Of a stretch of 64,000 nt of DNA, positions 19,819 through 27,698 are shown piece after piece. The position numbers and the translations under genes are program-made. The stretch comes from Mariniblastus sp. (GTDB lineage: Bacteria > Planctomycetota > Planctomycetia > Pirellulales > Pirellulaceae), in the NCBI GenBank assembly GCA_029251085.1, contig JAQXDZ010000020.1, forward strand, positions 1 through 64,000. Reading direction: 5' to 3'. The notes under the pieces were generated by a model. That model was given only the letters and a program-made list of their open reading frames with translations, made no database searches and had not been told where the DNA came from. Every line of letters begins with the position of its first letter. Position 1 is the stretch's first letter.

Positions 19819-20595
19819 CTAATTTTTTGGCGACTGCGGGTTGTTGATAATCCAGCGTTGAAGATCCAGTTCAGGGACAAGATCGAAAGTGTCAATTTGA
19901 GCGGCAAAAACGATATCGGGGTCATGCCCAATTTTGACTAAATTTAGACCACCTCGGGCGTTTCGGAAAAAATCGGCAAGCGGTTTCCCCCGGTCCAGCT
20001 CTTGTCGAGTTGTTCGCCAGTGGCTCAGTGCAATTGAGGCCATGTCAGTCAATTGCCCAACGGGCTGGCTGGATTCAGTGCGGATCGCGATGAGCCGTTC
20101 CAGCAGGGCGCCCGCAAACAGGACATCTTCGCTGGTAATGCAGCGGTCAGTGCCCGAGCAGACCACCGTCACCCGGGAATCCTGTTTGATTTGCTGAGCT
20201 ACCGCGTCGAGATTTACCATCGCACCGATCAGGACTCGGTCGGCAGCTCGGCAATGCTCCATGGCAACCGTGCCATTGGTAGTAGCCAGGATGAGCGTCT
20301 TGTCTTGGATTGCCGATGACGTGTATTCGATTGGCGAATTTCCGTGATGAAATCCCTCGACAATCTGCCCGCCCCGTTCTCCACCGATCACGGCATCCCC
20401 TTGAAATTGCCGAAACGCCTCCCGGGCAGCCTCGACGCTGGGTTGGGGCATAATTTCGGTGCATCCGTTGTAAAGCGCACTTACGATCGTTGTTGTTGCT
20501 CGCAGGACATCGACGACGATAACGGTTTGCCCAGCGAGCGATTCGGGGGAGACCAGGCTTGGCAGCAAGGCGACATCCAGTACGGGTCGATTCAT
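19819..20595 (-). CDS. comB: ComB-family 2-phosphosulfolactate phosphatase
   Basis: A 258-residue ComB protein, which in methanogens and some bacteria releases phosphate from 2-phosphosulfolactate on the way to sulfolactate or coenzyme M. Family motifs are VVDVLRATTTIV near the N-terminus, GGERGG, FHHGNSP, TTNGT and the SEDVLFAGAL helix. The start ATG 20595 (MNRPVLDVALLP) matches the family N-terminus better than the in-frame upstream codons reaching 20649. It is divergent from ubiE and has no coenzyme M or sulfolactate genes beside it, so the substrate in this organism is not certain. Confidence 0.88.
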   Translation of the reverse strand: MNRPVLDVALLPSLVSPESLAGQTVIVVDVLRATTTIVSALYNGCTEIMPQPSVEAAREAFRQFQGDAVIGGERGGQIVEGFHHGNSPIEYTSSAIQDKTLILATTNGTVAMEHCRAADRVLIGAMVNLDAVAQQIKQDSRVTVVCSGTDRCITSEDVLFAGALLERLIAIRTESSQPVGQLTDMASIALSHWRTTRQELDRGKPLADFFRNARGGLNLVKIGHDPDIVFAAQIDTFDLVPELDLQRWIINNPQSPKN

Positions 20596-20764
20596 GTGAT
20601 TCAGGCTAAAACAGTGATATTTTCGGCTGGGTAGGTAGTTCCATAGCAATTCCCACCAGTTAATGTATCCTGACAGATTCGGTCAATTCAAGTACAGCGG
20701 TGTAGGCGATGCTTTGCAGTAAAAATCTGTAGAATCATCAGTCATTCGGTCTTCAAGTCAGACG

Positions 20765-21490
20765 GTGCGGGAAACAGAGCCAATTATGGTTGTCGACAAG
20801 TCAAACGAGCGTGTTCGCAAGATGTTCGGCGAAATTGCGCCCAAATACGATCGAATGAACCACCTTCTATCGATGAATGTCGATCGTTATTGGCGTTGGA
20901 AGTCCGTTCGCAAGCTGAAGCCGAATCAGACAGATCCGATTTTAGATGTCTGCACGGGAACGGGAGACCTCGCGTTCTCATTTCATAAATACACCCACGG
21001 TCAGGTTCCGGTCGTCGGTTCGGACTTTTGTTACGAAATGTTGGAGGTCGGTCGAGAGAAGAGCGACAAAACTGAGCGGGAGGTTTCGTTTGTTGAAGCA
21101 GACGCTCAAAATCTTCCCTTTGAAGACAATCGTTTTCAGGTTGTCTCTGCCGCGTTTGGGTTGCGGAATGTTGCGGATACCGACCTCGGCCTTCGCGAGA
21201 TGACACGGGTTTGCCAGCCGGGAGGACAGGTCGCGATTTTGGAATTTTCGGTACCAAGGTACCAGCCGATTAAAGGGCTGTACGGTTGGTATTTTAAAAA
21301 TATACTTCCCCGGATTGGTCAGTGGATGGCACGCAATAATTCAAGTGCCTACAGCTATTTGCCCGATAGTGTCGGAGAATTTCCTTGTTACGAACAACTC
21401 ACCGAACGGATGTTGAAAGCCGGACTGTCGACGGCTAAGTTTTACCCACTGACTTTCGGGATTGCGACGCTTTATATCGGAACCAAGTAG
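20765..21490 (+). CDS. ubiE: Demethylmenaquinone/2-methoxy-benzoquinol methyltransferase UbiE/MenG
   Basis: A 241-residue SAM-dependent methyltransferase that methylates the quinone ring as the last step of menaquinone synthesis. Motifs include VRKMFGEIAPKYDRMNHLLS, LDVCTGTGDLAF (SAM-binding motif I), DAQNLPFEDN, AFGLRNV and the C-terminal GIATLYIGTK. GTG 20765 gives the longest product; ATG 20786 (MVVDKSNER) is an equally good start. ubiX begins 11 bases after it, so ubiE, ubiX and ubiA look like one transcription unit ending with mqnE nearby, which points to menaquinone rather than ubiquinone. Confidence 0.95.
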   Translation: MRETEPIMVVDKSNERVRKMFGEIAPKYDRMNHLLSMNVDRYWRWKSVRKLKPNQTDPILDVCTGTGDLAFSFHKYTHGQVPVVGSDFCYEMLEVGREKSDKTEREVSFVEADAQNLPFEDNRFQVVSAAFGLRNVADTDLGLREMTRVCQPGGQVAILEFSVPRYQPIKGLYGWYFKNILPRIGQWMARNNSSAYSYLPDSVGEFPCYEQLTERMLKAGLSTAKFYPLTFGIATLYIGTK

Positions 21491-21500
21491 CGAGTGAAGA

Positions 21501-22103
21501 ATGAGTCAATCCCCAATTGTTTTGGCAATCACCGGGGCCAGCGGTTTGGCCTACGGCCAGCGGTTGCTTCAGGTACTGCTGGAATCTCAAATAGAAGTTC
21601 ATTTGACTATCAGCGACTCAGCGCGGGTGGTGGCACAGCATGAGTTGAATCTCACGTTGGATCTGAAGCAGTTCGAGATAGATCAGTTTCTCCCTGGTCA
21701 CGCTTCCGGTGGTACTTTGGTTTATCATCATTACAAAGACTTCATGACGCCGATTGCCAGTGGCTCTTTTAAGACTCGTGGAATGATTGTTTGTCCTTGC
21801 AGCGGTGGGACGATGTCAGGGATCGCGACGGCGGCGAGCCGCAATTTAATTCAGCGGGCGGCTGACGTGCATCTTAAAGAAAACAGGCCACTTGTTTTGG
21901 TCCCCCGTGAAACGCCATTGTCGTTAATTCAAATTGACAACATGCGAACAGCCTGTGCGGCAGGGGCGACCATTTTGCCGGCATCGCCAGGTTTCTATCA
22001 GGAAACGGGAGCAGTATCGGATTTGGTCGATTTTATAGTCGCCCGTATCCTGGACCAATTTGACATTGAGCATGATCTAGTTGGCCGCTGGGGTGTAGAG
22101 TAA
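21501..22103 (+). CDS. ubiX: UbiX-type flavin prenyltransferase
   Basis: A 200-residue flavoprotein that joins a dimethylallyl group to FMN, giving the cofactor of UbiD-type decarboxylases. Motifs are the N-terminal ITGASGLAYGQRLL, the SGSFKTRGMIVCPCSGGTMSGIA segment and NLIQRAADVHLKENRPLVLVPRETP. Length and order are normal. In futalosine-type menaquinone synthesis it would serve the decarboxylase that acts after prenylation; no ubiD gene is in this window. It lies between ubiE and ubiA with short gaps. Confidence 0.95.
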   Translation: MSQSPIVLAITGASGLAYGQRLLQVLLESQIEVHLTISDSARVVAQHELNLTLDLKQFEIDQFLPGHASGGTLVYHHYKDFMTPIASGSFKTRGMIVCPCSGGTMSGIATAASRNLIQRAADVHLKENRPLVLVPRETPLSLIQIDNMRTACAAGATILPASPGFYQETGAVSDLVDFIVARILDQFDIEHDLVGRWGVE

Positions 22104-22161
22104 ACGTTTATTTTGAATCTGCAATTTTTGGTTTGAACATCGAGAGTACGGCATCCGCTTC

Positions 22162-23085
22162 ATGCTTCCGCAATTGAAAAAATTACTTGAGATGATCCGG
22201 TTCAGCCATACTATTTTTGCGCTGCCGTTTGCCTTGCTCGCTGCCGTCATGGCTTGGTCGGTGCCAGATCCAGAAGGGCTCGTCAGTTTTCGATGGCTGC
22301 ATTTTGTGGGAATCCTGATTTGCATGGTGGGGGCTCGCAGCGCAGCGATGGCTTTCAATCGTTTGGCTGACAAAGCGATTGACGCGAAGAACCCGCGAAC
22401 AGCGCGTCGGCATTTACCCGCGGGCGAATTGTCAGTGGCTTCAGTCGTCTCGTTCACCGTGTTTTCGACCTTGTTATTTGTTGTCGGAACCTGCTTCTTT
22501 CTTCCTAATTACCTTCCGCTTCTGGTTTCGCTTCCGGTGATGGGGATTCTGTTCGGTTACAGCTATACAAAGCGATTCACGTCACTAGCACATTTTTGGC
22601 TTGGCCTGGCATTGATGCTTTCCCCCGTTTGCGTCTGGCTTGCGATTCGAGGCCTTGTGGTTTTAGATAACCCTCTGGATTTGCTGCCTTCGATCGTTCT
22701 TGGACTCGCAGTCCTATTTTGGGTTGCCGGATTCGATATGATTTACGCTTGTCAGGACTATGAGTACGACCGCGATCATCGTTTGAACAGCATCCCGGTG
22801 AGGCTTGGAATCGGCGGTGCATTGCGATTGGCTGGTGTCTGCCATCTGATCATGATCTGTCTGTTGGCCAGTTTGCCCTGGACCTTTCTTGTGGGCGGGC
22901 CTCGGTTGGGGTTTGGGTGGCTGTATTGGATAACGCTGGCGGGGGTAGCCCTGCTTTTGATTTACGAACACTCGCTCGTGCGGCCAGACGATTTAGACCG
23001 TGTAAATGTCGCTTTTTTCAATGTGAATTCGATTATTAGTGTGGGATTGTTGACTGCAGGGGCCGTTGATTTGCTGGTTATTTAA
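22162..23085 (+). CDS. ubiA: UbiA-family polyprenyltransferase (probable MqnP role)
   Basis: A 307-residue membrane prenyltransferase with about eight to nine helices. The first aspartate-rich motif appears as NRLADKAIDAKNPRT and the second as YACQDYEYDRDHRLNSIP, both with the Asp residues that bind the Mg-diphosphate. The SHTIFALPFAL segment near the start is typical of 4-hydroxybenzoate-type members. Beside mqnE and ubiX it most likely prenylates the naphthoate intermediate of the futalosine pathway (the step called MqnP), but a 4-hydroxybenzoate substrate cannot be excluded from sequence. Confidence 0.93.
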   Translation: MLPQLKKLLEMIRFSHTIFALPFALLAAVMAWSVPDPEGLVSFRWLHFVGILICMVGARSAAMAFNRLADKAIDAKNPRTARRHLPAGELSVASVVSFTVFSTLLFVVGTCFFLPNYLPLLVSLPVMGILFGYSYTKRFTSLAHFWLGLALMLSPVCVWLAIRGLVVLDNPLDLLPSIVLGLAVLFWVAGFDMIYACQDYEYDRDHRLNSIPVRLGIGGALRLAGVCHLIMICLLASLPWTFLVGGPRLGFGWLYWITLAGVALLLIYEHSLVRPDDLDRVNVAFFNVNSIISVGLLTAGAVDLLVI

Positions 23086-23299
23086 AGGAACCAAAAGCGG
23101 TTATTTACAGGTTAAGATAGACAGTTTCCAATAGTCAAAATAAATTCTGCGGCGGATTAAACCGATCAGAGGATCAGGATTAGTGTTCTGCACCCGCTAC
23201 TCCTAGTGCGCGTGGCGGCTAAACCGGCCAAAGCCCAGTAATTACAACGATTTACAACGACTTAATTCACGAGAATTAATTTTTCTTGAAAGACCCGAA

Positions 23300-24445
23300 A
23301 TGATTTTTTCTGTTGATCCACGTTTAAAGCCTATCCGAGATAAAATCGAGTCTGGCGAGCGATTATCGTTGGATGACGGATTGCTGATGTACGATCTCGA
23401 CATTCCGGTCAATGATCTGGGGCAACTAGCGAACCTTGTGCGGGAGCGGAAAAACGGGAACGCTGCCTACTACAACATCAACTCGCATCTCAATGCGACT
23501 AATGTGTGTGTGTACCGATGTGTTTTCTGTGCATTTCGGTCAGACCTTCGCAGCGATAAAAGCTACGCGATGGATGATGCGAAGATCATCGCCCGAGGTC
23601 AGGAGGCTACGGATAATGGTTGCACCGAATTACACGTTGTCGGTGGACTGCATCACCAGCGGAAGTATGCCTGGTACCGGGACATGATTGCTCTGTTGCA
23701 TGAGAATTTTCCAAAGCTCCATCTGAAGGCTTGGACTGCGGTTGAGATCAATTGGTTTGAGTTTCTTGAAAAGCGTCCTACCGCAGAGATTCTGCAGGAA
23801 CTTAAGGACGCTGGAATGGGTAGCATGCCGGGCGGCGGAGCGGAGATTTTCCATCCAGAGGTTCGTGACCAGATTTGTGAGCACAAGGCGGATGGAAATA
23901 ATTGGATTCACATCCATCGAACCGCACATCAGCTAGGAATCAAAACAAATTGCACAATGCTGTACGGGCATGTCGAAAAACCACTTCACCGGATTGATCA
24001 CCTGATTCGTCTTCGAGATCTTCAAGATGAAACGGGTGGGTTCCAGACTTTTATCCCACTTGCCTTCCATCCGGAAAACACTGGTCTTGATCATATTAAG
24101 AAGCCAACTGCAACCGAAGACTTAAGGACGATAGCGGTAAGCCGTTTGATGCTTGACAACATCGACCATGTGAAAGCCTACTGGATTATGCTGGGAATTG
24201 GGACGGCACAGGCAGCATTGGCCTACGGCGCCGATGACCTCGACGGAACTGTTCGACAGGAGTTGATCTATCATGACGCAGGTGCAACGACTCCTGAGTT
24301 TTTGTCAGTTGAGCGGCTCGAGGATCTAATTCGCGAAGCCGGACGCGAACCCGTCGAAAGAGATACGATTTACCGAAAAATCATTCGGGATGAAAACGAA
24401 TTCACGAACTGGGAGGTTGGAGAGGAGATTGCTGTCGCCAACTGA
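23300..24445 (+). CDS. mqnE: Aminofutalosine synthase MqnE (radical SAM)
   Basis: A 381-residue radical SAM enzyme that joins an enolpyruvyl-benzoate precursor to the SAM adenosyl radical, making 6-amino-6-deoxyfutalosine, the first step of futalosine menaquinone synthesis. The cluster motif CX3CX2C is seen as CVYRCVFC (Cys70, Cys74, Cys77). Other family marks are LHVVGGLHHQ, SMPGGGAEIF, PLAFHPENT and the C-terminal LIREAGREPVERDT. The last motif and the length favour MqnE over the related MqnC. It follows ubiA by 214 bases on the same strand; that gap holds no gene. Confidence 0.94.
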   Translation: MIFSVDPRLKPIRDKIESGERLSLDDGLLMYDLDIPVNDLGQLANLVRERKNGNAAYYNINSHLNATNVCVYRCVFCAFRSDLRSDKSYAMDDAKIIARGQEATDNGCTELHVVGGLHHQRKYAWYRDMIALLHENFPKLHLKAWTAVEINWFEFLEKRPTAEILQELKDAGMGSMPGGGAEIFHPEVRDQICEHKADGNNWIHIHRTAHQLGIKTNCTMLYGHVEKPLHRIDHLIRLRDLQDETGGFQTFIPLAFHPENTGLDHIKKPTATEDLRTIAVSRLMLDNIDHVKAYWIMLGIGTAQAALAYGADDLDGTVRQELIYHDAGATTPEFLSVERLEDLIREAGREPVERDTIYRKIIRDENEFTNWEVGEEIAVAN

Positions 24446-24528
24446 TTTTGACGGACGGCTGTCGGTTTGATAACCTTAGGGAGTCACGACTCTTCAACAG
24501 CAGCAATTCATTTGGGTGTTCTGATCTT

Positions 24529-24873
24529 ATGGCTGAAAATCCCGAGAATCCATATCGTGCTACCAGTCGACCCCAAAACGTTGCAAAACCGAGTGGGTCC
24601 GGCGAGGGAGATGCGACGGGCGGCTTAATCCCCTACAAAAATCCCAAAGCTTTGATTGCTTATTACCTTGGCATAGGTTCACTCCTGATTTTCCCACTCG
24701 GGTTTGTTTCGATCGTTTTAGGCTTTATGGGCTTGGCCGACAGAAAGCGGAATCCGGTAATCAAAGGATCGGCACACGCCTGGATTGGAATCGTGCTTGG
24801 CGGACTTTCTATTCTTTGTGGTATCGGTCTTCTTCTTACGATATTTGCCGGGATAGCGTCTCGTAGCGGATAA
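24529..24873 (+). CDS. DUF4190-type small membrane protein
   Basis: A 114-residue protein. The ATG at 24529 is chosen because it gives MAENPENPYRATSRP, a start common in planctomycete members; upstream in-frame codons reach 24448 but add no conserved sequence. After a polar, probably cytoplasmic N-terminus come two membrane helices: one near residues 45-70 (YYLGIGSLLIFPLGFVSIVLG) and one near 86-110 (GIVLGGLSILCGIGLLLTIF), separated by DRKRNPVIKGSAHAWI, the usual DUF4190 pattern. Function unknown. Confidence 0.8.
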   Translation: MAENPENPYRATSRPQNVAKPSGSGEGDATGGLIPYKNPKALIAYYLGIGSLLIFPLGFVSIVLGFMGLADRKRNPVIKGSAHAWIGIVLGGLSILCGIGLLLTIFAGIASRSG

Positions 24874-24935
24874 TTCGCGATTCAGACAATTCACACTTTG
24901 GCCGAGTTCATACTTTGGCCAAGTCGGAAATTTTT

Positions 24936-27053
24936 TTAGCCGACGTCGCTTAGCTGCAAGGCTTTTCCGTATCTCGCAAAGACTAGCTGCCTTAGCCGCT
25001 GGTAATCGTTCCCTTCCAGGTCAGGATCCTGTTCGATTAGATGGCGAGCATCATGCTGAGCGGCTTTGAGTATGTCCGCATCGCGAATGAGGTCGGCAAT
25101 CATTAGAGGCGGGAATCCGCTTTGCTGGGTGCTGAATAAGTTGCCCGGCCCGCGAATTTGAAGATCGATTTCTGCGAGCTCAAACCCGTTGTCGTTGTCG
25201 GCAAATGCAGTGAGTCGCTGGTTTGACTCTGGGTCGTTTGTCGTGGCAAAGGCACAGACAAACGCGGGATGGGTGCCGCGACTTACGCGTCCTCTTAGCT
25301 GGTGGAGTTGTGAGAGACCGAATCGCTCAGCAGACTCAATTGTCATCAGCGTTGCGTTGGGGACGTTGATGCCAACTTCGACGACACCCGTGGCCACAAT
25401 AGCTTGCGTTTTCCCAGACACGAAATTCTGCATCGCAATGTCTTTTTCCTCGGTAGACTGTTTGCCATGGAGGACGTCCAGTCGAAACTCAGAGAGTGGT
25501 CCATTGGCAAGTGTTTCAAACATTCGTTCGGCACTGCTCAATTCCGAGTCATCATCAGCGTTGACCAGCGGAGCGACGATAAATCCCTGCCGACCTTCTT
25601 TGAGCTTTTTGCCAAAGAAATCCCACCATTGGTCGCGATTTTTTTCGAGCCCGAGATACGTGTTTACTTTTTGACCCACTCCACTGGTTCGCTGAAGAAT
25701 CGAGACATCAAGATCTCCAAAAAGGGTCATCGAGATGGTTCTTGGAATCGGTGTCGCCGTCATGACGAGGTAGTGTGGGTCGTGGCCAGATTGTTTTAAT
25801 AGTGCACGCTGGCGAACCCCGAATTTATGTTGTTCATCGATGACGACTAAACCAAGTTGATGAAAGTCAATTTTAGAGGCCACTACCGCTTGCGTGCCAA
25901 TGACAAGATCCACTTCTCCCGCAGAAATTTGCTTCGAGATTTTTTTTCTCTCCGCTGGTTTAAGGCTCCCGGTCCAGAGTGCCATGCGGACGCGGCTGTT
26001 TTCAAGAAGCTTTTTTAGTGTTTGGTAATGTTGCTGCGCAAGAATCTCCGTAGGTGCCATGAGTGTTGCTTGATTTCCGTGGGCGACAGCGAGCAGCATA
26101 GCGCAAACGGCGACGACAGTTTTTCCACTACCAACTTCACCGTGTAAAAGTCGGTTCATCGGGAAATTCTGCCCCATATCCGCGGCAATTTCTTGAAAGG
26201 CCTTTTTTTGGGTTTCCGTCAATGTAAAAGGGAGCCTGCCGATAATTCGAGCGCGAATTTTTGGCGTTAATTCAAGTTGAGGCGAGACGTTGGTGGTTCG
26301 GATGCGATGGCGACGAATGGCCAAAGCGAGTTGAAGAATGAAAAGTTCCTGATAAACCAGTCGCGATCTCGCACTTTCCATCTGCTCGTGGTTTTTCGGT
26401 GCGTGAATTTGACGAATCGCTGTTTCAATTTCACAGACTTCAACTTGCTTTCGTAAGTCCTCAGGAAATGCTTCCTGAATAAGTCCGGCACAGCGATCGA
26501 TGGTCCGGGAAATCAATTCTCGCATTTGCCGCTGGTTGATTCCTTCGGTTAATCGATAAATGGGAGAAAGTTGTTTTTCGTTTTCAATATTTTGATCGGG
26601 ATCTAGCCAGATTGTTTTCGGGTGGGACATTTGAAAACGTCCGGAAACTAATTTGGTTTTGCCTCGCAAAAGCACGCGTTGGCCAATTTGAAATTTTTTG
26701 GCCATGAACGACTGATTAAACCAAATCGCGTTCAAAAATTGGTTGTCCTGTTTGACCAGCACGGACAAAATATGTTTTCCGCGACCCGTGATCGCGGGGT
26801 CGATATCTTCCACGACGCCGACAACATTCGCTACCTGTTCATGCTGGAGTTCAGTGATCTGGTGAAGTTCAGTGAAATCTTCGTAAGATCGAGGGAAAAA
26901 GAACAACAAATCCGCAGCGGTATGCAATCCAAGTTTTTCAAGCAACTTGGCACGCTGAACACCAATTCCGTGAATCGAAAGGATTGACTGAGTTAGCCTT
27001 TCAATCGGAGCCGCGTTCGCAGGTTTAGAGGGAGTTTGTTCAGAATCAACCAT
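24936..27053 (-). CDS. recG: ATP-dependent DNA helicase RecG
   Basis: A 705-residue helicase that remodels stalled replication forks and Holliday junctions. The N-terminal wedge/OB domain (about 30-235) starts with SILSIHGIGVQRAKLLEKLGL, the RecG helix-hairpin-helix. The helicase core follows: Walker A GEVGSGKT near residue 307, the DEQH box, TATPIPRT, GVVEVGINVPNAT and QLRGRVSRG. The C-terminal RGPGNLFSTQQSG is the conserved RecG hook region. Length fits the family. rnhA follows downstream on the same strand after 73 bases... on the minus strand rnhA lies upstream, so the two may share a transcript. Confidence 0.96.
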   Translation of the reverse strand: MVDSEQTPSKPANAAPIERLTQSILSIHGIGVQRAKLLEKLGLHTAADLLFFFPRSYEDFTELHQITELQHEQVANVVGVVEDIDPAITGRGKHILSVLVKQDNQFLNAIWFNQSFMAKKFQIGQRVLLRGKTKLVSGRFQMSHPKTIWLDPDQNIENEKQLSPIYRLTEGINQRQMRELISRTIDRCAGLIQEAFPEDLRKQVEVCEIETAIRQIHAPKNHEQMESARSRLVYQELFILQLALAIRRHRIRTTNVSPQLELTPKIRARIIGRLPFTLTETQKKAFQEIAADMGQNFPMNRLLHGEVGSGKTVVAVCAMLLAVAHGNQATLMAPTEILAQQHYQTLKKLLENSRVRMALWTGSLKPAERKKISKQISAGEVDLVIGTQAVVASKIDFHQLGLVVIDEQHKFGVRQRALLKQSGHDPHYLVMTATPIPRTISMTLFGDLDVSILQRTSGVGQKVNTYLGLEKNRDQWWDFFGKKLKEGRQGFIVAPLVNADDDSELSSAERMFETLANGPLSEFRLDVLHGKQSTEEKDIAMQNFVSGKTQAIVATGVVEVGINVPNATLMTIESAERFGLSQLHQLRGRVSRGTHPAFVCAFATTNDPESNQRLTAFADNDNGFELAEIDLQIRGPGNLFSTQQSGFPPLMIADLIRDADILKAAQHDARHLIEQDPDLEGNDYQRLRQLVFARYGKALQLSDVG

Positions 27054-27126
27054 GTCTTATTTTGTTCGATTCGACAACAAACGGGTAGACCCGTGATTGT
27101 AAGATTCCGTCGACAGGAAAGACTGT

Positions 27127-27648
27127 TTAAAGGTATTTTTGGTAGGCCGCGACCGCAAGTCCATCAACACGGTCATTCTCTTCGTGCCCGCTGTGTCCGG
27201 CAACTCGGGTGTACTTAACTTTATGCCGGGCGAGTTGCTGGTCTAAACGTTTCCAAAAATCTTCATTCTTTACGGGTACTAATTTTTTTCCTTCGCGCCG
27301 CTTCCACCCGTTGGCTTTCCATTTTGGCATCCATTCTGTCATCCCTTTTCCAACGTAAACACTGTCGGTAAACAATTCGACTCGACAAGGTCGTTGAAGC
27401 ATGGCAAGCCCCTGAATAACGGCTTCCAATTCCATTTGGTTGTTTGTCGTTAATGCCATGCCGCCTGATTTTTCGAGTTCTTTTCCCGATGCGAGGTGTC
27501 TCAAAATGAAACCCCATCCACCAGGTCCGGGATTTCCACTGCATCCACCATCGGTAAATAAATGAACTTCAATTGTGTCGGCGGCTGAGTTATTCACGGA
27601 GCATCGTTCGGAGCAGGAGACAGGAAAAGCAGTATTGTAGTTGATCAA
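27127..27648 (-). CDS. rnhA: Ribonuclease HI
   Basis: A 173-residue RNase HI that cuts the RNA strand of RNA-DNA hybrids. The four metal-binding acids are visible: Asp in LFTDGGCSGNPGPGGWG, Glu in NNQMELEAVIQGL, Asp in LFTDSVYVGKGM and Asp in GHEENDRVDGLA, with the loop histidine in VAGHSG. The basic handle (WKANGWKRREGKKL) is present. About 25 residues before the core are not conserved, so a start within them is possible. It lies 73 bases upstream of recG on the same strand. Confidence 0.94.
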   Translation of the reverse strand: MINYNTAFPVSCSERCSVNNSAADTIEVHLFTDGGCSGNPGPGGWGFILRHLASGKELEKSGGMALTTNNQMELEAVIQGLAMLQRPCRVELFTDSVYVGKGMTEWMPKWKANGWKRREGKKLVPVKNEDFWKRLDQQLARHKVKYTRVAGHSGHEENDRVDGLAVAAYQKYL

Positions 27649-27698
27649 TTTGTAAAAGTTTAGCGGTTCAAGGAAGTCCCAAAGAGATAGCTGGAAGA

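Noticed and set aside
24893-24921. Direct repeat ACTTTGGCC and TTGGCC/GGCCAA pair between the DUF4190 gene and recG
   Set aside because: Short and partly inside the convergent 3' ends; consistent with chance.
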